Assembly (NCBI GenBank): GCA_020048295.1
Contig: JAIFMT010000128.1
Coordinates: 1 to 7,854, forward strand
Origin: Rhodoferax sp.
Lineage (GTDB): Bacteria > Pseudomonadota > Gammaproteobacteria > Burkholderiales > Burkholderiaceae
DNA: 7,854 bases
Direction of reading: 5' to 3'
The notes below the pieces were generated by a model. That model ran no database searches. It saw nothing but the letters and a program-made list of their open reading frames with translations, and was not told where the DNA came from. Both the position numbers and the translations under genes were made by a program. Positions 1 through 5,991 of the stretch are shown piece by piece (the stretch's first letter is position 1; every line of letters starts with the position of its first letter).

Positions 1-1
1 C

Positions 2-616
2 AAATTCCCCTGGGCCGACAACGCCAAACGCTTCAAGCGCCTGAGCGAGCCCGATGTCAGCTACCACGGCGTGGTCTATACCGAGGCGCTCGGGGCGGCC
101 GCCTACATTGGCCGCGCGCGGGTGGTGCCGCTGCGCAACATGGGTGCGGCACTCAGCGCCATGGCGGCATTCCAGATTTTGCAGGGCATCGAAACCCTGG
201 CGCTGCGCATGGACCGCATTTGCGACAACGCGCTCAAGGTGGCCAGCTATCTGCAAAACCACAGCCAGGTGGGTTGGGTCAATTACGCTGGCCTGCCCGA
301 TCACCCTGACCATGCCCACGCGCAAAAATACCTGGGCGGGCGCGCCTCGGGCATCATCAGCTTTGGCCTGAACGCCACCGACAGCCTGCAAGCCGGCGCG
401 CGCTTTCAGGACGCACTGAAATTGTTTACCCGGCTGGTCAACATTGGCGACGCCAAGTCGCTGGCGTGCCACCCGGCCTCCACCACGCACCGGCAACTCG
501 GGCCCGATGAACTGGCCAAAGCCGGGGTCAAGCCCGACATGGTGCGCCTGTCGGTGGGCATTGAGCACATTGACGACCTGCTCGAAGACCTGGAGCAAGC
601 GCTGCGGGCAGTTTGA
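2..616 (+). CDS. metY: O-acetylhomoserine aminocarboxypropyltransferase (sulfhydrylase), C-terminal part
   Basis: The open frame enters from the left edge and gives 204 residues to a TGA at 614-616, about half of a family protein of roughly 430 residues. The enzyme is a PLP-dependent transsulfuration-family protein that makes homocysteine (or methionine) from O-acetylhomoserine and sulfide (or methanethiol), in the cytoplasm. Recognisable stretches are SYHGVVYTEALG near the start, PLRNMGAALS, the WVNYAGLPDHPDH segment, RLVNIGDAKSL followed by HPASTTH (the conserved substrate-carboxylate region), and VRLSVGIEHIDDLLEDL at the end. The PLP-binding lysine should lie upstream of the window, so catalytic completeness cannot be judged. 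A start at 71 would be artificial, because the family alignment continues to its left. The gene converges on the ComFB-like gene with 24 bases between stop codons. Family identity is seen directly; preference for sulfide over methanethiol is inferred. Confidence 0.93.
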   Translation, partial: KFPWADNAKRFKRLSEPDVSYHGVVYTEALGAAAYIGRARVVPLRNMGAALSAMAAFQILQGIETLALRMDRICDNALKVASYLQNHSQVGWVNYAGLPDHPDHAHAQKYLGGRASGIISFGLNATDSLQAGARFQDALKLFTRLVNIGDAKSLACHPASTTHRQLGPDELAKAGVKPDMVRLSVGIEHIDDLLEDLEQALRAV

Positions 617-618
617 CG

Positions 619-652
619 CGCACCGCCGCAACAGGCGTGGTCAGGCGGTGCG
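619..652. terminator. Inverted repeat at convergent gene ends, possible bidirectional terminator
   Basis: CGCACCGCC at 619-627 is repeated as its perfect complement GGCGGTGCG at 644-652, giving a 9-bp GC-rich stem with a 16-base loop. It spans the gap between the metY stop and the minus-strand ComFB-like stop, and its right arm lies inside the last codons of that gene. No T tract follows on either strand, so it is not a classical rho-independent terminator. It may block or stabilise the 3' ends of both convergent transcripts. Confidence 0.35.
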
Positions 653-928
653 AATCCGCTTGGCCATGCGCTGGCCAACAAAGGTGAAAGAAAAATCCAG
701 CGCCTCGCGAATCGCCTCGTCGAGGCTGTGGCGCTCTTTTTCGGTCAGGTAAAACATCATGTCCACATCATGGCGCACATAACGCGGCGGCAAACGGTTA
801 AGCGCCACACAGGCCACATCGGCCAGCATGTCGGCGGTGTAGTCGGGGTAGTCAGCCGCAAACCTGGCGACATCCTCAAACACCAGCCGCTCAAAATAGT
901 TGTGAACCTGTTCAAAGTTGATAATCAT
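641..928 (-). CDS. ComFB family protein (late competence development family)
   Basis: This 95-residue protein is encoded on the minus strand from an ATG at 928-926 to a TGA at 643-641. It matches the small ComFB family: an N-terminal helical part (MIINFEQVHNYFERLVFEDV), a central DMLADVACVALNRLPPRYV, where ALNRLPPRY is the family hallmark at residues 42-50, then an acidic and polar C-terminal helix. It has no signal peptide or membrane segment, so it should be cytosolic. In Bacillus the name comes from the comF competence operon; ComFB-domain proteins elsewhere have been described as cyclic-di-GMP receptors, so a signalling role is possible but is not shown here. No convincing Shine-Dalgarno sequence lies upstream of the ATG, and I see no alternative in-frame start. 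The gene stands alone between metY (convergent) and the HxlR-like gene (divergent), with no com genes nearby. Confidence 0.85.
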   Translation of the reverse strand: MIINFEQVHNYFERLVFEDVARFAADYPDYTADMLADVACVALNRLPPRYVRHDVDMMFYLTEKERHSLDEAIREALDFSFTFVGQRMAKRIRTA

Positions 929-1059
929 AAAGATGCCGCACCCGGGTTAAGAGACTTGAAAGTTAAACGTTAGCAGCACAAGTGGCAGGTGGCAAGTCAA
1001 ATTTTTTGCATTTTGCGCGAACCATTGTGCTCACATAGCTACAAAACATGTAGCGCACG

Positions 1060-1091
1060 GCAAATTTTGCGCTATAGTTTGAAAAATTTGC
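1060..1091 (+). promoter_or_regulatory. Candidate -10 box inside a 9-bp inverted repeat upstream of the HxlR-like gene
   Basis: TATAGT at 1073-1078 matches the sigma-70 -10 consensus at five of six positions, but the 17-18 bases upstream carry no good -35 hexamer. The box lies in the 14-base spacer of a perfect inverted repeat, GCAAATTTT at 1060-1068 and AAAATTTGC at 1083-1091. A dimeric winged-helix protein bound there would cover the promoter. Autoregulation by the HxlR-like product is an inference from position only. Confidence 0.35.
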
Positions 1092-1165
1092 ATGCCAAGC
1101 CATCGCGCGTCGCCCTGAAGCTGCTCCGCCCGAACCTTGCTTCTTTCGCCTGATTGCCAAACCCC

Positions 1166-1172
1166 AAAGGAG
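1166..1172 (+). promoter_or_regulatory. Ribosome binding site fixing the HxlR-like start
   Basis: AAAGGAG lies nine bases before the ATG at 1182. It is a near-perfect Shine-Dalgarno sequence and decides for that ATG over in-frame upstream codons such as the one at 1137, which has no such site. Confidence 0.85.
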
Positions 1173-1181
1173 ATCCAACCC

Positions 1182-1496
1182 ATGAGTTCAAAAGAAAATG
1201 TTGCCATCAGCCAACTGCTGAGTCTGCTTGAGTCACGTTACGCCATTCGCGTGCTGTGGGCGCTGCGTGACGGCCATCCCCAGACCTTTCGCCACTTGCA
1301 GGACGCAGTCGGTGGCATCACCCCCAACACGCTCAACACGCGCCTCAAGGAACTGCGTGAAGCCAGCCTGATCGATCACGCGAACAAAGGCTATCTGGTT
1401 ACCCCATCAGGTGCAGATTTGCTCAAACGCATGGGTGACCTGTCTGCCTTTGCCACCAAATGGGCCAACAGCCAGGCCAAAAAGGCGGTGGTCTGA
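1182..1496 (+). CDS. HxlR-like winged helix-turn-helix transcriptional regulator
   Basis: The 104-residue protein is one winged-helix domain. Residues 10-30 (SQLLSLLESRYAIRVLWALRDG) correspond to the first helix of HxlR/MarR-type folds. Residues 35-62 (TFRHLQDAVGGITPNTLNTRLKELREASL) form the helix-turn-helix with a recognition helix around ITPNTLNTRLKEL, and residues 63-80 (IDHANKGYLVTPSGADL) form the wing, with the usual Y-L-V-T-P-S-G pattern. It lacks the N-terminal cysteine found in redox-sensing HxlR proteins such as HypR or YodB, so sensing through that residue is not expected. Such proteins bind DNA as dimers. The FKBP-type isomerase gene follows after 48 bases on the same strand, suggesting one transcript. 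The target is unknown; dyads in the upstream gap are candidates for autoregulation. Confidence 0.78.
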   Translation: MSSKENVAISQLLSLLESRYAIRVLWALRDGHPQTFRHLQDAVGGITPNTLNTRLKELREASLIDHANKGYLVTPSGADLLKRMGDLSAFATKWANSQAKKAVV

Positions 1497-1544
1497 GACA
1501 TCGCATACCCACCCCAGTTCCAGCAACCACCACCCCCAACTTCC

Positions 1545-1895
1545 ATGACCACCACACCTTCCGGACTTGAATTTGAAGACACCACCATCGGCACTGGTGC
1601 GACCGCCGCCAGCGGGCAAGAGGTAACCGTTCACTACACCGGCTGGCTATACCAGGATGGCATTCAGGGTAAAAAATTCGACTCCAGCAAAGACCGCCAG
1701 AGCCCGTTTGTCTTCAACCTGGGCGCAGGCATGGTCATCAAGGGCTGGGATGAAGGTGTGGCCGGCATGCAGGTTGGCGGCGTTCGCACCCTGATTATTC
1801 CCCCCGCGCTCGGCTATGGTGCCCGCGGTGCGGGTGGCGTCATTCCACCCAACGCCACTTTGAAATTTGAGGTCGAACTGCTCGGTATTCGCTGA
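1545..1895 (+). CDS. FKBP-type peptidyl-prolyl cis-trans isomerase, single domain
   Basis: The 116-residue protein matches the FKBP12 class over its full length. It should catalyse cis-trans isomerisation of X-Pro bonds during protein folding. Pocket residues align with the classical set: Y31 in VHYTGWL, F45 and D46 in KKFDSS, F57 in FVFNLG, V64 and I65 in [11 protein letters not shown]68 at the pocket floor, Y91 in ALGYG, and the C-terminal [11 protein letters not shown] strand. IPPNATL, residues 100-106, is the usual signature before the last strand. No signal peptide is present, so it is probably cytosolic. The leader has no recognisable Shine-Dalgarno sequence and is rich in C and A, yet [16 protein letters not shown] is a normal family N-terminus. 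It lies 48 bases after the HxlR-like gene and 85 bases before grpE, next to other folding factors. Confidence 0.93.
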   Translation: MTTTPSGLEFEDTTIGTGATAASGQEVTVHYTGWLYQDGIQGKKFDSSKDRQSPFVFNLGAGMVIKGWDEGVAGMQVGGVRTLIIPPALGYGARGAGGVIPPNATLKFEVELLGIR

Positions 1896-1921
1896 TAGGC
1901 TGTATTTTTTTCGCCCGGGCT

Positions 1922-1949
1922 CTTGAAAACCCGGTGGATACCGTCATGT
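1922..1949 (+). promoter_or_regulatory. Sigma-32 (heat-shock) promoter upstream of grpE
   Basis: CTTGAAA at 1922-1928 is a perfect match to the RpoH -35 consensus. After a 13-base spacer, CGTCATGT at 1942-1949 matches the -10 consensus CCCCATnT at C, CAT and the last T. The known Escherichia coli dnaK P1 promoter has the same 13-base spacing. The predicted transcript start is near 1955-1958, about 25 bases before the grpE ATG. The -35 lies in the loop of a 5-bp CCGGG/CCCGG dyad (1915-1919 and 1930-1934). The first half of the -10 is poor, which lowers certainty. Confidence 0.65.
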
Positions 1950-1980
1950 CCTGCCATCTTTGTCTTTACGCCACCCCCGA

Positions 1981-2568
1981 ATGATTGATTCAACTCCGCA
2001 AAACACCGGCAGCGAACTCCCGCCTGCCCAATCGCAGGCCCAGACGCCCAGTCAGCAGGACAGCCAGAACATCACCGACACCATGGCCAATTACGCGGCC
2101 GAGGCACTGAGCAAATGCCAGGCTGATCTGGCCCTGGCGCAAGCCAAAGGTGCCGAAATGGCCGACCAGTTCTTGCGTGCCAAGGCTGACACCGAAAATG
2201 CTCGCCGCCGCGCCGAGGATGAAATCTCCAAAGCCCGCAAGTTTGCCGTGGAAAGCTTTGCCGACAGCCTGTTGCCGGTACTCGACAGCCTAGAGGCCGG
2301 CCTGAACGCCAAAGACGCGACACTCGAAGTGATTCGTGAAGGTGCACAAGCCACGTTGCGTCAACTGCTGGCGGCGCTGGAGCGCAACAAGGTCATCGCC
2401 ATCAACCCAGCCGCCGGAGCCAAGTTTGACCCCGCCCAACATCAGGCGATCAGCGTGGTGCCGTCGGACCAGGAAGCCAACAGCGTGGTGACGGTGCTAC
2501 AAAAAGGTTACCTGATTTCCGATCGCGTGCTGCGCCCTGCATTGGTCACCGTTTCAGCGCCGAAATAA
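1981..2568 (+). CDS. grpE: Nucleotide exchange factor GrpE
   Basis: GrpE releases ADP from DnaK and so resets the Hsp70 cycle. From the ATG at 1981 the protein has 195 residues, a normal length. Residues 1-35 are a polar, Q/S/P-rich disordered tail. Residues about 36-95 form the long dimerisation coiled coil, with the [26 protein letters not shown] pattern. Residues 96-135 cover the four-helix bundle ([18 protein letters not shown]). Residues 138-193 form the beta domain that contacts DnaK, carrying the signature [12 protein letters not shown] and [24 protein letters not shown]. An in-frame TTG at 1960 would add seven residues but lies almost on the predicted transcript start, so ATG 1981 is preferred. 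Neither has a clear Shine-Dalgarno sequence. dnaK follows after 132 bases. Confidence 0.95.
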   Translation: MIDSTPQNTGSELPPAQSQAQTPSQQDSQNITDTMANYAAEALSKCQADLALAQAKGAEMADQFLRAKADTENARRRAEDEISKARKFAVESFADSLLPVLDSLEAGLNAKDATLEVIREGAQATLRQLLAALERNKVIAINPAAGAKFDPAQHQAISVVPSDQEANSVVTVLQKGYLISDRVLRPALVTVSAPK

Positions 2569-2581
2569 GTCTTTGGCCGCG

Positions 2582-2609
2582 CTTGAAAAGCGGCAAATGA
2601 CCCACACGT
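2582..2609 (+). promoter_or_regulatory. Possible second sigma-32 promoter, upstream of dnaK
   Basis: CTTGAAA at 2582-2588 is again a perfect -35 match, and 13 bases later CCACACGT (2602-2609) matches CCCCATnT at CC, C, A and the last T. The predicted start near 2616 would give a leader of about 85 bases before dnaK. The -35 overlaps a GCCGC/GCGGC dyad (2576-2580 and 2590-2594). The -10 lacks the CAT core, so this is weaker than the site before grpE; it could let dnaK be transcribed without grpE. Confidence 0.42.
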
Positions 2610-2653
2610 TACGCACATCCGAATTTCAAAAACCCTCGCGGCGCAGCCCGCAA

Positions 2654-2666
2654 CCTGTCAGACAGG
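2654..2666. repeat. Short perfect dyad in the dnaK leader
   Basis: CCTGTC (2654-2659) and GACAGG (2661-2666) flank a single central A, giving a 13-base perfect dyad 34 bases before the dnaK start codon. It is not the CIRCE element (TTAGCACTC-N9-GAGTGCTAA). With a one-base centre it cannot form a tight hairpin by itself, so a protein site would be more plausible than an RNA stem. It may also be chance. Confidence 0.3.
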
Positions 2667-2700
2667 CCACCGCTGTTGCTCAAACTTTTAAGGAAAAATC

Positions 2701-4650
2701 ATGGGAAGAATCATTGGCATCGATCTGGGCACGACCAACAGCTGCGTGGCTGTCATGGAAGGCAACACCCCCAAGGTCATTGAAAACGCTGAAGGCGCGC
2801 GCACCACGCCCTCCATCATTGCTTACCAAGAAGATGGCGAAGTGCTGGTGGGTGCCTCGGCCAAGCGCCAGGCTGTGACCAATCCGAAAAACACGTTGTA
2901 CGCCGTCAAGCGCCTGATTGGCCGCAAATTTTCTGAGAAAGAAGTGCAAAAAGACATCGACCTGATGCCTTTCAAGATCGCTGCTGCCGACAACGGCGAT
3001 GCCTGGGTGGAAGTGCGTGGCAACCGCCTGGCACCGCAGCAGATCAGCGCTGATGTGCTGCGCAAGATGAAGAAAACGGCGGAAGACTACCTCGGTGAAG
3101 CCGTCACCGAAGCCGTCATCACCGTGCCTGCCTACTTCAACGATGCCCAGCGCCAGGCGACCAAGGACGCAGGCCGCATTGCCGGCCTGGAAGTCAAGCG
3201 CATCATCAACGAACCCACCGCTGCCGCACTGGCCTTTGGCCTGGACAAAACCGAAAAGGGCGACCGCAAGATTGCCGTGTATGACCTCGGGGGTGGCACG
3301 TTTGACATCTCCATCATTGAAATTGCCGATGTCGAAGGCGAAAAGCAGTTCGAAGTGCTGTCCACCAACGGTGACACCTTTCTGGGCGGTGAGGACTTTG
3401 ACCAGCGCATCATCGACCACATCATTGCCGAGTTCAAGAAAGAACAAGGCGTTGACCTGGGCAAAGACGTGCTGGCCCTGCAGCGGTTGAAGGAAGCTGC
3501 TGAAAAAGCCAAGATCGAGTTGTCCAGCAGCTCGCAAACCGACATCAACCTGCCCTATGTCACCGCCGACGCCTCCGGTCCGAAGCACCTCAATATCAAG
3601 CTGACGCGTGCCAAACTGGAGTCGCTGGTGGATGACCTGATTGAGCGCACCATCGCCCCCTGCCGCACCGCCATCAAGGATGCGGGCGTGAGCGTGGGCG
3701 ACATTCACGACGTGATTCTGGTCGGCGGCATGACCCGCATGCCCAAAGTGCAGGAGAAGGTCAAGGAGCTATTTGGCAAAGAGCCTCGCAAGGACGTGAA
3801 TCCTGATGAAGCCGTGGCGGTGGGCGCGGCCATCCAGGGCCAGGTGCTCAGCGGTGACCGCAAGGACGTGCTGCTGCTTGACGTGACACCGTTGAGCCTG
3901 GGCATTGAAACGCTGGGCGGTGTGATGACCAAGATGATCACCAAGAACACCACCATCCCGACCAAGTTTGCGCAAACCTTCTCGACCGCCGATGACAACC
4001 AGCCGGCCGTGACCATCAAGGTATTCCAGGGTGAGCGTGAAATTGCCTCGGGCAACAAGTTGCTTGGCGAATTCAACCTCGAAGGCATTCCGCCGGCGCC
4101 GCGCGGCTTGCCGCAGATTGAAGTGTCGTTTGACATTGATGCCAACGGCATCTTGCATGTGGGAGCCAAGGACAAGGGCACTGGCAAAGAGAACAAGATC
4201 ACCATCAAGGCCAATTCCGGCCTGACCGAAGCTGAAATTCAGCAAATGGTGAAAGATGCCGAACTCAACGCCGCTGACGACAAGAAAAAACTCGAAATGG
4301 TGCAAGCCAAAAACCAGGCGGAGGCCAGTGTCCACAGCGTGAAAAAGAGCCTGACCGAATACGGCGACAAGATCGATGCCGGCGAAAAGGAAAAGATCGA
4401 GTCGGCCATTAAAGACCTGGAAACGGCACTCAAAGGCAGCGACAAGGCAGATATTGAAAGCAAGAGCGCAGCACTGATGGCCGCCAGCCAGAAGCTCGGC
4501 GAAAAGGTGTATGCCGACATGCAGGCCAAGGAAGCTGCCGCCCAGTCAACCGGAGGTGGCGACGCCTCGCACGCCAGCGGCCAAGGCAGCAGCGCCGCCC
4601 AGGATGACAATGTCGTCGATGCCGAAGTCAAAGAGGTCAAAAAGCCCTAA
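2701..4650 (+). CDS. dnaK: Chaperone protein DnaK (Hsp70)
   Basis: DnaK binds exposed hydrophobic peptides and cycles between ATP and ADP states in protein folding and heat-shock control. The 649 residues are a typical length. The ATPase domain starts with [16 protein letters not shown] (residues 6-21), contains K70 in YAVKRLIG, the [16 protein letters not shown] segment (143-158), [11 protein letters not shown] (195-205) with T200 at the autophosphorylation position, and [12 protein letters not shown] (341-352). The interdomain linker [13 protein letters not shown] lies at 389-401. The substrate-binding domain includes [14 protein letters not shown] (456-469) and [12 protein letters not shown] (476-487). 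The helical lid runs from about 508, followed by a G/S-rich tail and the acidic [12 protein letters not shown] end. The start is supported by AAGGA at 2690-2694, six bases before the ATG. It follows grpE and precedes dnaJ; a hairpin separates it from dnaJ. No defect is seen. Confidence 0.99.
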   Translation: MGRIIGIDLGTTNSCVAVMEGNTPKVIENAEGARTTPSIIAYQEDGEVLVGASAKRQAVTNPKNTLYAVKRLIGRKFSEKEVQKDIDLMPFKIAAADNGDAWVEVRGNRLAPQQISADVLRKMKKTAEDYLGEAVTEAVITVPAYFNDAQRQATKDAGRIAGLEVKRIINEPTAAALAFGLDKTEKGDRKIAVYDLGGGTFDISIIEIADVEGEKQFEVLSTNGDTFLGGEDFDQRIIDHIIAEFKKEQGVDLGKDVLALQRLKEAAEKAKIELSSSSQTDINLPYVTADASGPKHLNIKLTRAKLESLVDDLIERTIAPCRTAIKDAGVSVGDIHDVILVGGMTRMPKVQEKVKELFGKEPRKDVNPDEAVAVGAAIQGQVLSGDRKDVLLLDVTPLSLGIETLGGVMTKMITKNTTIPTKFAQTFSTADDNQPAVTIKVFQGEREIASGNKLLGEFNLEGIPPAPRGLPQIEVSFDIDANGILHVGAKDKGTGKENKITIKANSGLTEAEIQQMVKDAELNAADDKKKLEMVQAKNQAEASVHSVKKSLTEYGDKIDAGEKEKIESAIKDLETALKGSDKADIESKSAALMAASQKLGEKVYADMQAKEAAAQSTGGGDASHASGQGSSAAQDDNVVDAEVKEVKKP

Positions 4651-4688
4651 GCCCGGGGCTCAACCCTGTTGTTGACACCCGCAACTCG

Positions 4689-4730
4689 CGCCGCGTTGAT
4701 CGCCCTTTGGCTTCAACGCGGCGTTTGTAT
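4689..4730 (+). terminator. Intercistronic hairpin with T-rich tail between dnaK and dnaJ
   Basis: CGCCGCGTTGA at 4689-4699 pairs perfectly with TCAACGCGGCG at 4713-4723, an 11-bp GC-rich stem. Its 13-base loop can add a further three pairs (GCC at 4702-4704 with GGC at 4709-4711). TTTGTAT follows at once. This fits an intrinsic terminator of moderate strength; the tail is interrupted by G and A, so read-through into dnaJ is expected. It could also protect the 3' end of a grpE-dnaK message. The dnaJ start is 29 bases beyond the stem. Confidence 0.75.
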
Positions 4731-4752
4731 TGAAACCAGGCAAGAATAGATC

Positions 4753-5889
4753 ATGGCTAAAAGAGATTACTACGAGGTCTTGGGGGTTCCCAAAAACGCC
4801 TCAGAAGACGAAATCAAGAAGGCTTACCGCAAGCACGCGATGAAGCACCACCCTGATCGCAACCAGGGTGAGGCTGCCAAGGCCGCTGAAGAAAAGTTCA
4901 AGGAGTCCAAGGAAGCCTACGAAATGCTGTCTGATCCGCAAAAGCGTGCGGCGTATGACCAGCACGGCTTTGCCGGGGTTGACCCGAACATGCGCGGCGG
5001 CCCGGGTGGTGCAGAAGCCTATGGTGGTTTTGCCGAAGCTTTTGGGGATATTTTTGGCGACATGTTCGGCCAGCAGCGTGGCCGCGCAGGGGGTGGGCGC
5101 CAAGTCTATCGTGGCAGCGACCTGAGCTACGCGATGGAAGTCACCCTGGAAGAAGCCGCCCAGGGCAAGGATGCTCAAATACGCATTCCCAGTTGGGACG
5201 CGTGCGATACCTGCCACGGCAGCGGTGCCAAACCCGGTACTCAGGTCAAATCTTGCGGCACCTGCGGTGGCAGTGGCTCGGTGCAAATGCGCCAGGGCTT
5301 CTTTAGCGTGCAGCAAACCTGCCCCACCTGCCGTGGCACCGGCAAGGTCATCCCCGAGCCCTGCCCGGCCTGCCACGGCCAGGGCAAGATCAAGAAGCAA
5401 AAGACGCTCGAAGTCAAAATTCCGGCCGGCATCGACGGTGGCATGCGCATCCGCAGCGCCGGCAATGGCGAGCCGGGCACCAACGGCGGCCCACCGGGCG
5501 ACCTATACATCGAGATCCGGCTCAAAAAGCACGACATCTTTGAGCGCGATGGTGACGACCTGCATTGTTCGGTCCCCATCAGCATCATCACCGCGACCCT
5601 GGGCGGTGAGATTGACGTGCCCACGCTGGCCGGCAAGGCCGCCATTGACATCCCAGAAGGCACACAAACCGGCAAGCAGTTCCGCCTGCGCGGCAAGGGC
5701 ATCAAGGGCGTGCGTTCCAGCTACGCTGGGGATTTGTACTGCCACATCCTGATCGAGACACCAGTCAAACTCACCGAGCACCAGCGCAAGCTGCTGCGCG
5801 AGCTCGACGAATCGCTGAAAAAAGGCGGCAGCAAACATTCGCCATCCGGTGACAGTTGGACCGACCGGCTAAAGAGCTTTTTCAGCTAG
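4753..5889 (+). CDS. dnaJ: Chaperone protein DnaJ (Hsp40, type I)
   Basis: DnaJ delivers unfolded substrates to DnaK and stimulates its ATPase. The 378 residues show the full type I architecture. The J domain (1-72) carries HPD at 33-35, essential for DnaK stimulation. The G/F-rich linker follows at about 72-117 ([15 protein letters not shown] and the [10 protein letters not shown] run). The zinc-finger region has four intact CxxC motifs starting at C151, C168, C190 and C204, each within CxxCxGxG. The C-terminal substrate-binding domains run to about residue 345, including [19 protein letters not shown] and the [12 protein letters not shown] segment. The Shine-Dalgarno is weak (AGG at 4738-4740, 12 bases before the ATG), but [12 protein letters not shown] is the family N-terminus. 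The gene is separated from dnaK by a hairpin and is followed 46 bases after its stop by a strong terminator, so it closes the chaperone unit. Confidence 0.98.
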   Translation: MAKRDYYEVLGVPKNASEDEIKKAYRKHAMKHHPDRNQGEAAKAAEEKFKESKEAYEMLSDPQKRAAYDQHGFAGVDPNMRGGPGGAEAYGGFAEAFGDIFGDMFGQQRGRAGGGRQVYRGSDLSYAMEVTLEEAAQGKDAQIRIPSWDACDTCHGSGAKPGTQVKSCGTCGGSGSVQMRQGFFSVQQTCPTCRGTGKVIPEPCPACHGQGKIKKQKTLEVKIPAGIDGGMRIRSAGNGEPGTNGGPPGDLYIEIRLKKHDIFERDGDDLHCSVPISIITATLGGEIDVPTLAGKAAIDIPEGTQTGKQFRLRGKGIKGVRSSYAGDLYCHILIETPVKLTEHQRKLLRELDESLKKGGSKHSPSGDSWTDRLKSFFS

Positions 5890-5934
5890 CCAGAGCGCAA
5901 CACGCGACGGGATAGAAAATCCGCACAATCACAA

Positions 5935-5968
5935 CGTGCAGTTCGCCCCGAATTGCACGGTTTTTTTT
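5935..5968 (+). terminator. Rho-independent terminator downstream of dnaJ
   Basis: CGTGCAGTTC at 5935-5944 pairs with GAATTGCACG at 5950-5959, ten pairs of which one is G-U, around a GCCCC loop. One G later a run of eight T begins (5961-5968). This is a textbook intrinsic terminator ending the grpE-dnaK-dnaJ transcript. It lies only 23 bases before the next start codon, so it also acts on any transcript reading into the nuclease gene. Confidence 0.92.
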
Positions 5969-5977
5969 CGTCCCCAT

Positions 5978-5983
5978 CAGGAG
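5978..5983 (+). promoter_or_regulatory. Ribosome binding site fixing the nuclease gene start
   Basis: CAGGAG lies eight bases before the ATG at 5992 and selects it. The longer frame that opens upstream would begin inside the terminator hairpin, where no start is credible. Confidence 0.85.
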
Positions 5984-5991
5984 AACAACAC

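Larger units (their letters stand above)
929..1181. other. Divergent intergenic region between ComFB-like and HxlR-like genes
   Basis: This is the longest non-coding gap. Its middle (about 996-1092) is clearly more AT-rich than the flanking genes and holds several dyads: GCTACA (1038-1043) with TGTAGC (1049-1054) around a 5-base loop, and GCAAATTTT (1060-1068) with AAAATTTGC (1083-1091). ATTTTGCGC occurs directly repeated at 1010-1018 and 1064-1072. It must contain the promoters of both flanking genes, but I find no pair of good -35 and -10 boxes on either strand. The part from 1092 to 1165 shows nothing I can name. Confidence 0.6.

Noticed and set aside
955..982. CTTGAAA at 955-961 as another heat-shock -35
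   Set aside because: The sequence 13 bases later (AGCACAAG) does not resemble the sigma-32 -10.
1900..1935. Rho-independent terminator after the FKBP-type gene
   Set aside because: The T run (1905-1911) precedes the CCGGG/CCCGG dyad instead of following it, and no stem lies before the T run.
1960..1980. TTG start giving GrpE seven more residues
   Set aside because: It lies within a few bases of the predicted sigma-32 transcript start and has no ribosome site; the ATG at 1981 is more plausible.
1896..2700. CIRCE operator (HrcA site) near grpE or dnaK
   Set aside because: No TTAGCACTC-N9-GAGTGCTAA or close variant was found by eye in either intergenic region.
2680..3708. A 342-codon open frame on the minus strand, antisense to dnaK
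   Set aside because: Long antisense frames opposite dnaK are a well-known by-product of its codon usage and have caused false annotations. No ribosome site or family resemblance is seen, and the sense strand is unambiguously DnaK.
4672..4700. TTGACA at 4672-4677 as a -35 box for a dnaJ promoter
   Set aside because: The hexamer is perfect, but no acceptable -10 follows at 16-18 bases, and the -10 position falls in the stem of the terminator-like hairpin.
4729..4756. ATTGAAA-N13-GATCATGG before dnaJ as a third sigma-32 promoter
   Set aside because: The -10 would overlap the dnaJ start codon, so the transcript would begin inside the gene.
4801..5400. A 199-codon minus-strand frame opposite dnaJ
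   Set aside because: It is a shadow of dnaJ codon usage; the sense protein is complete with J domain and zinc fingers, and the antisense translation shows no recognisable domain.
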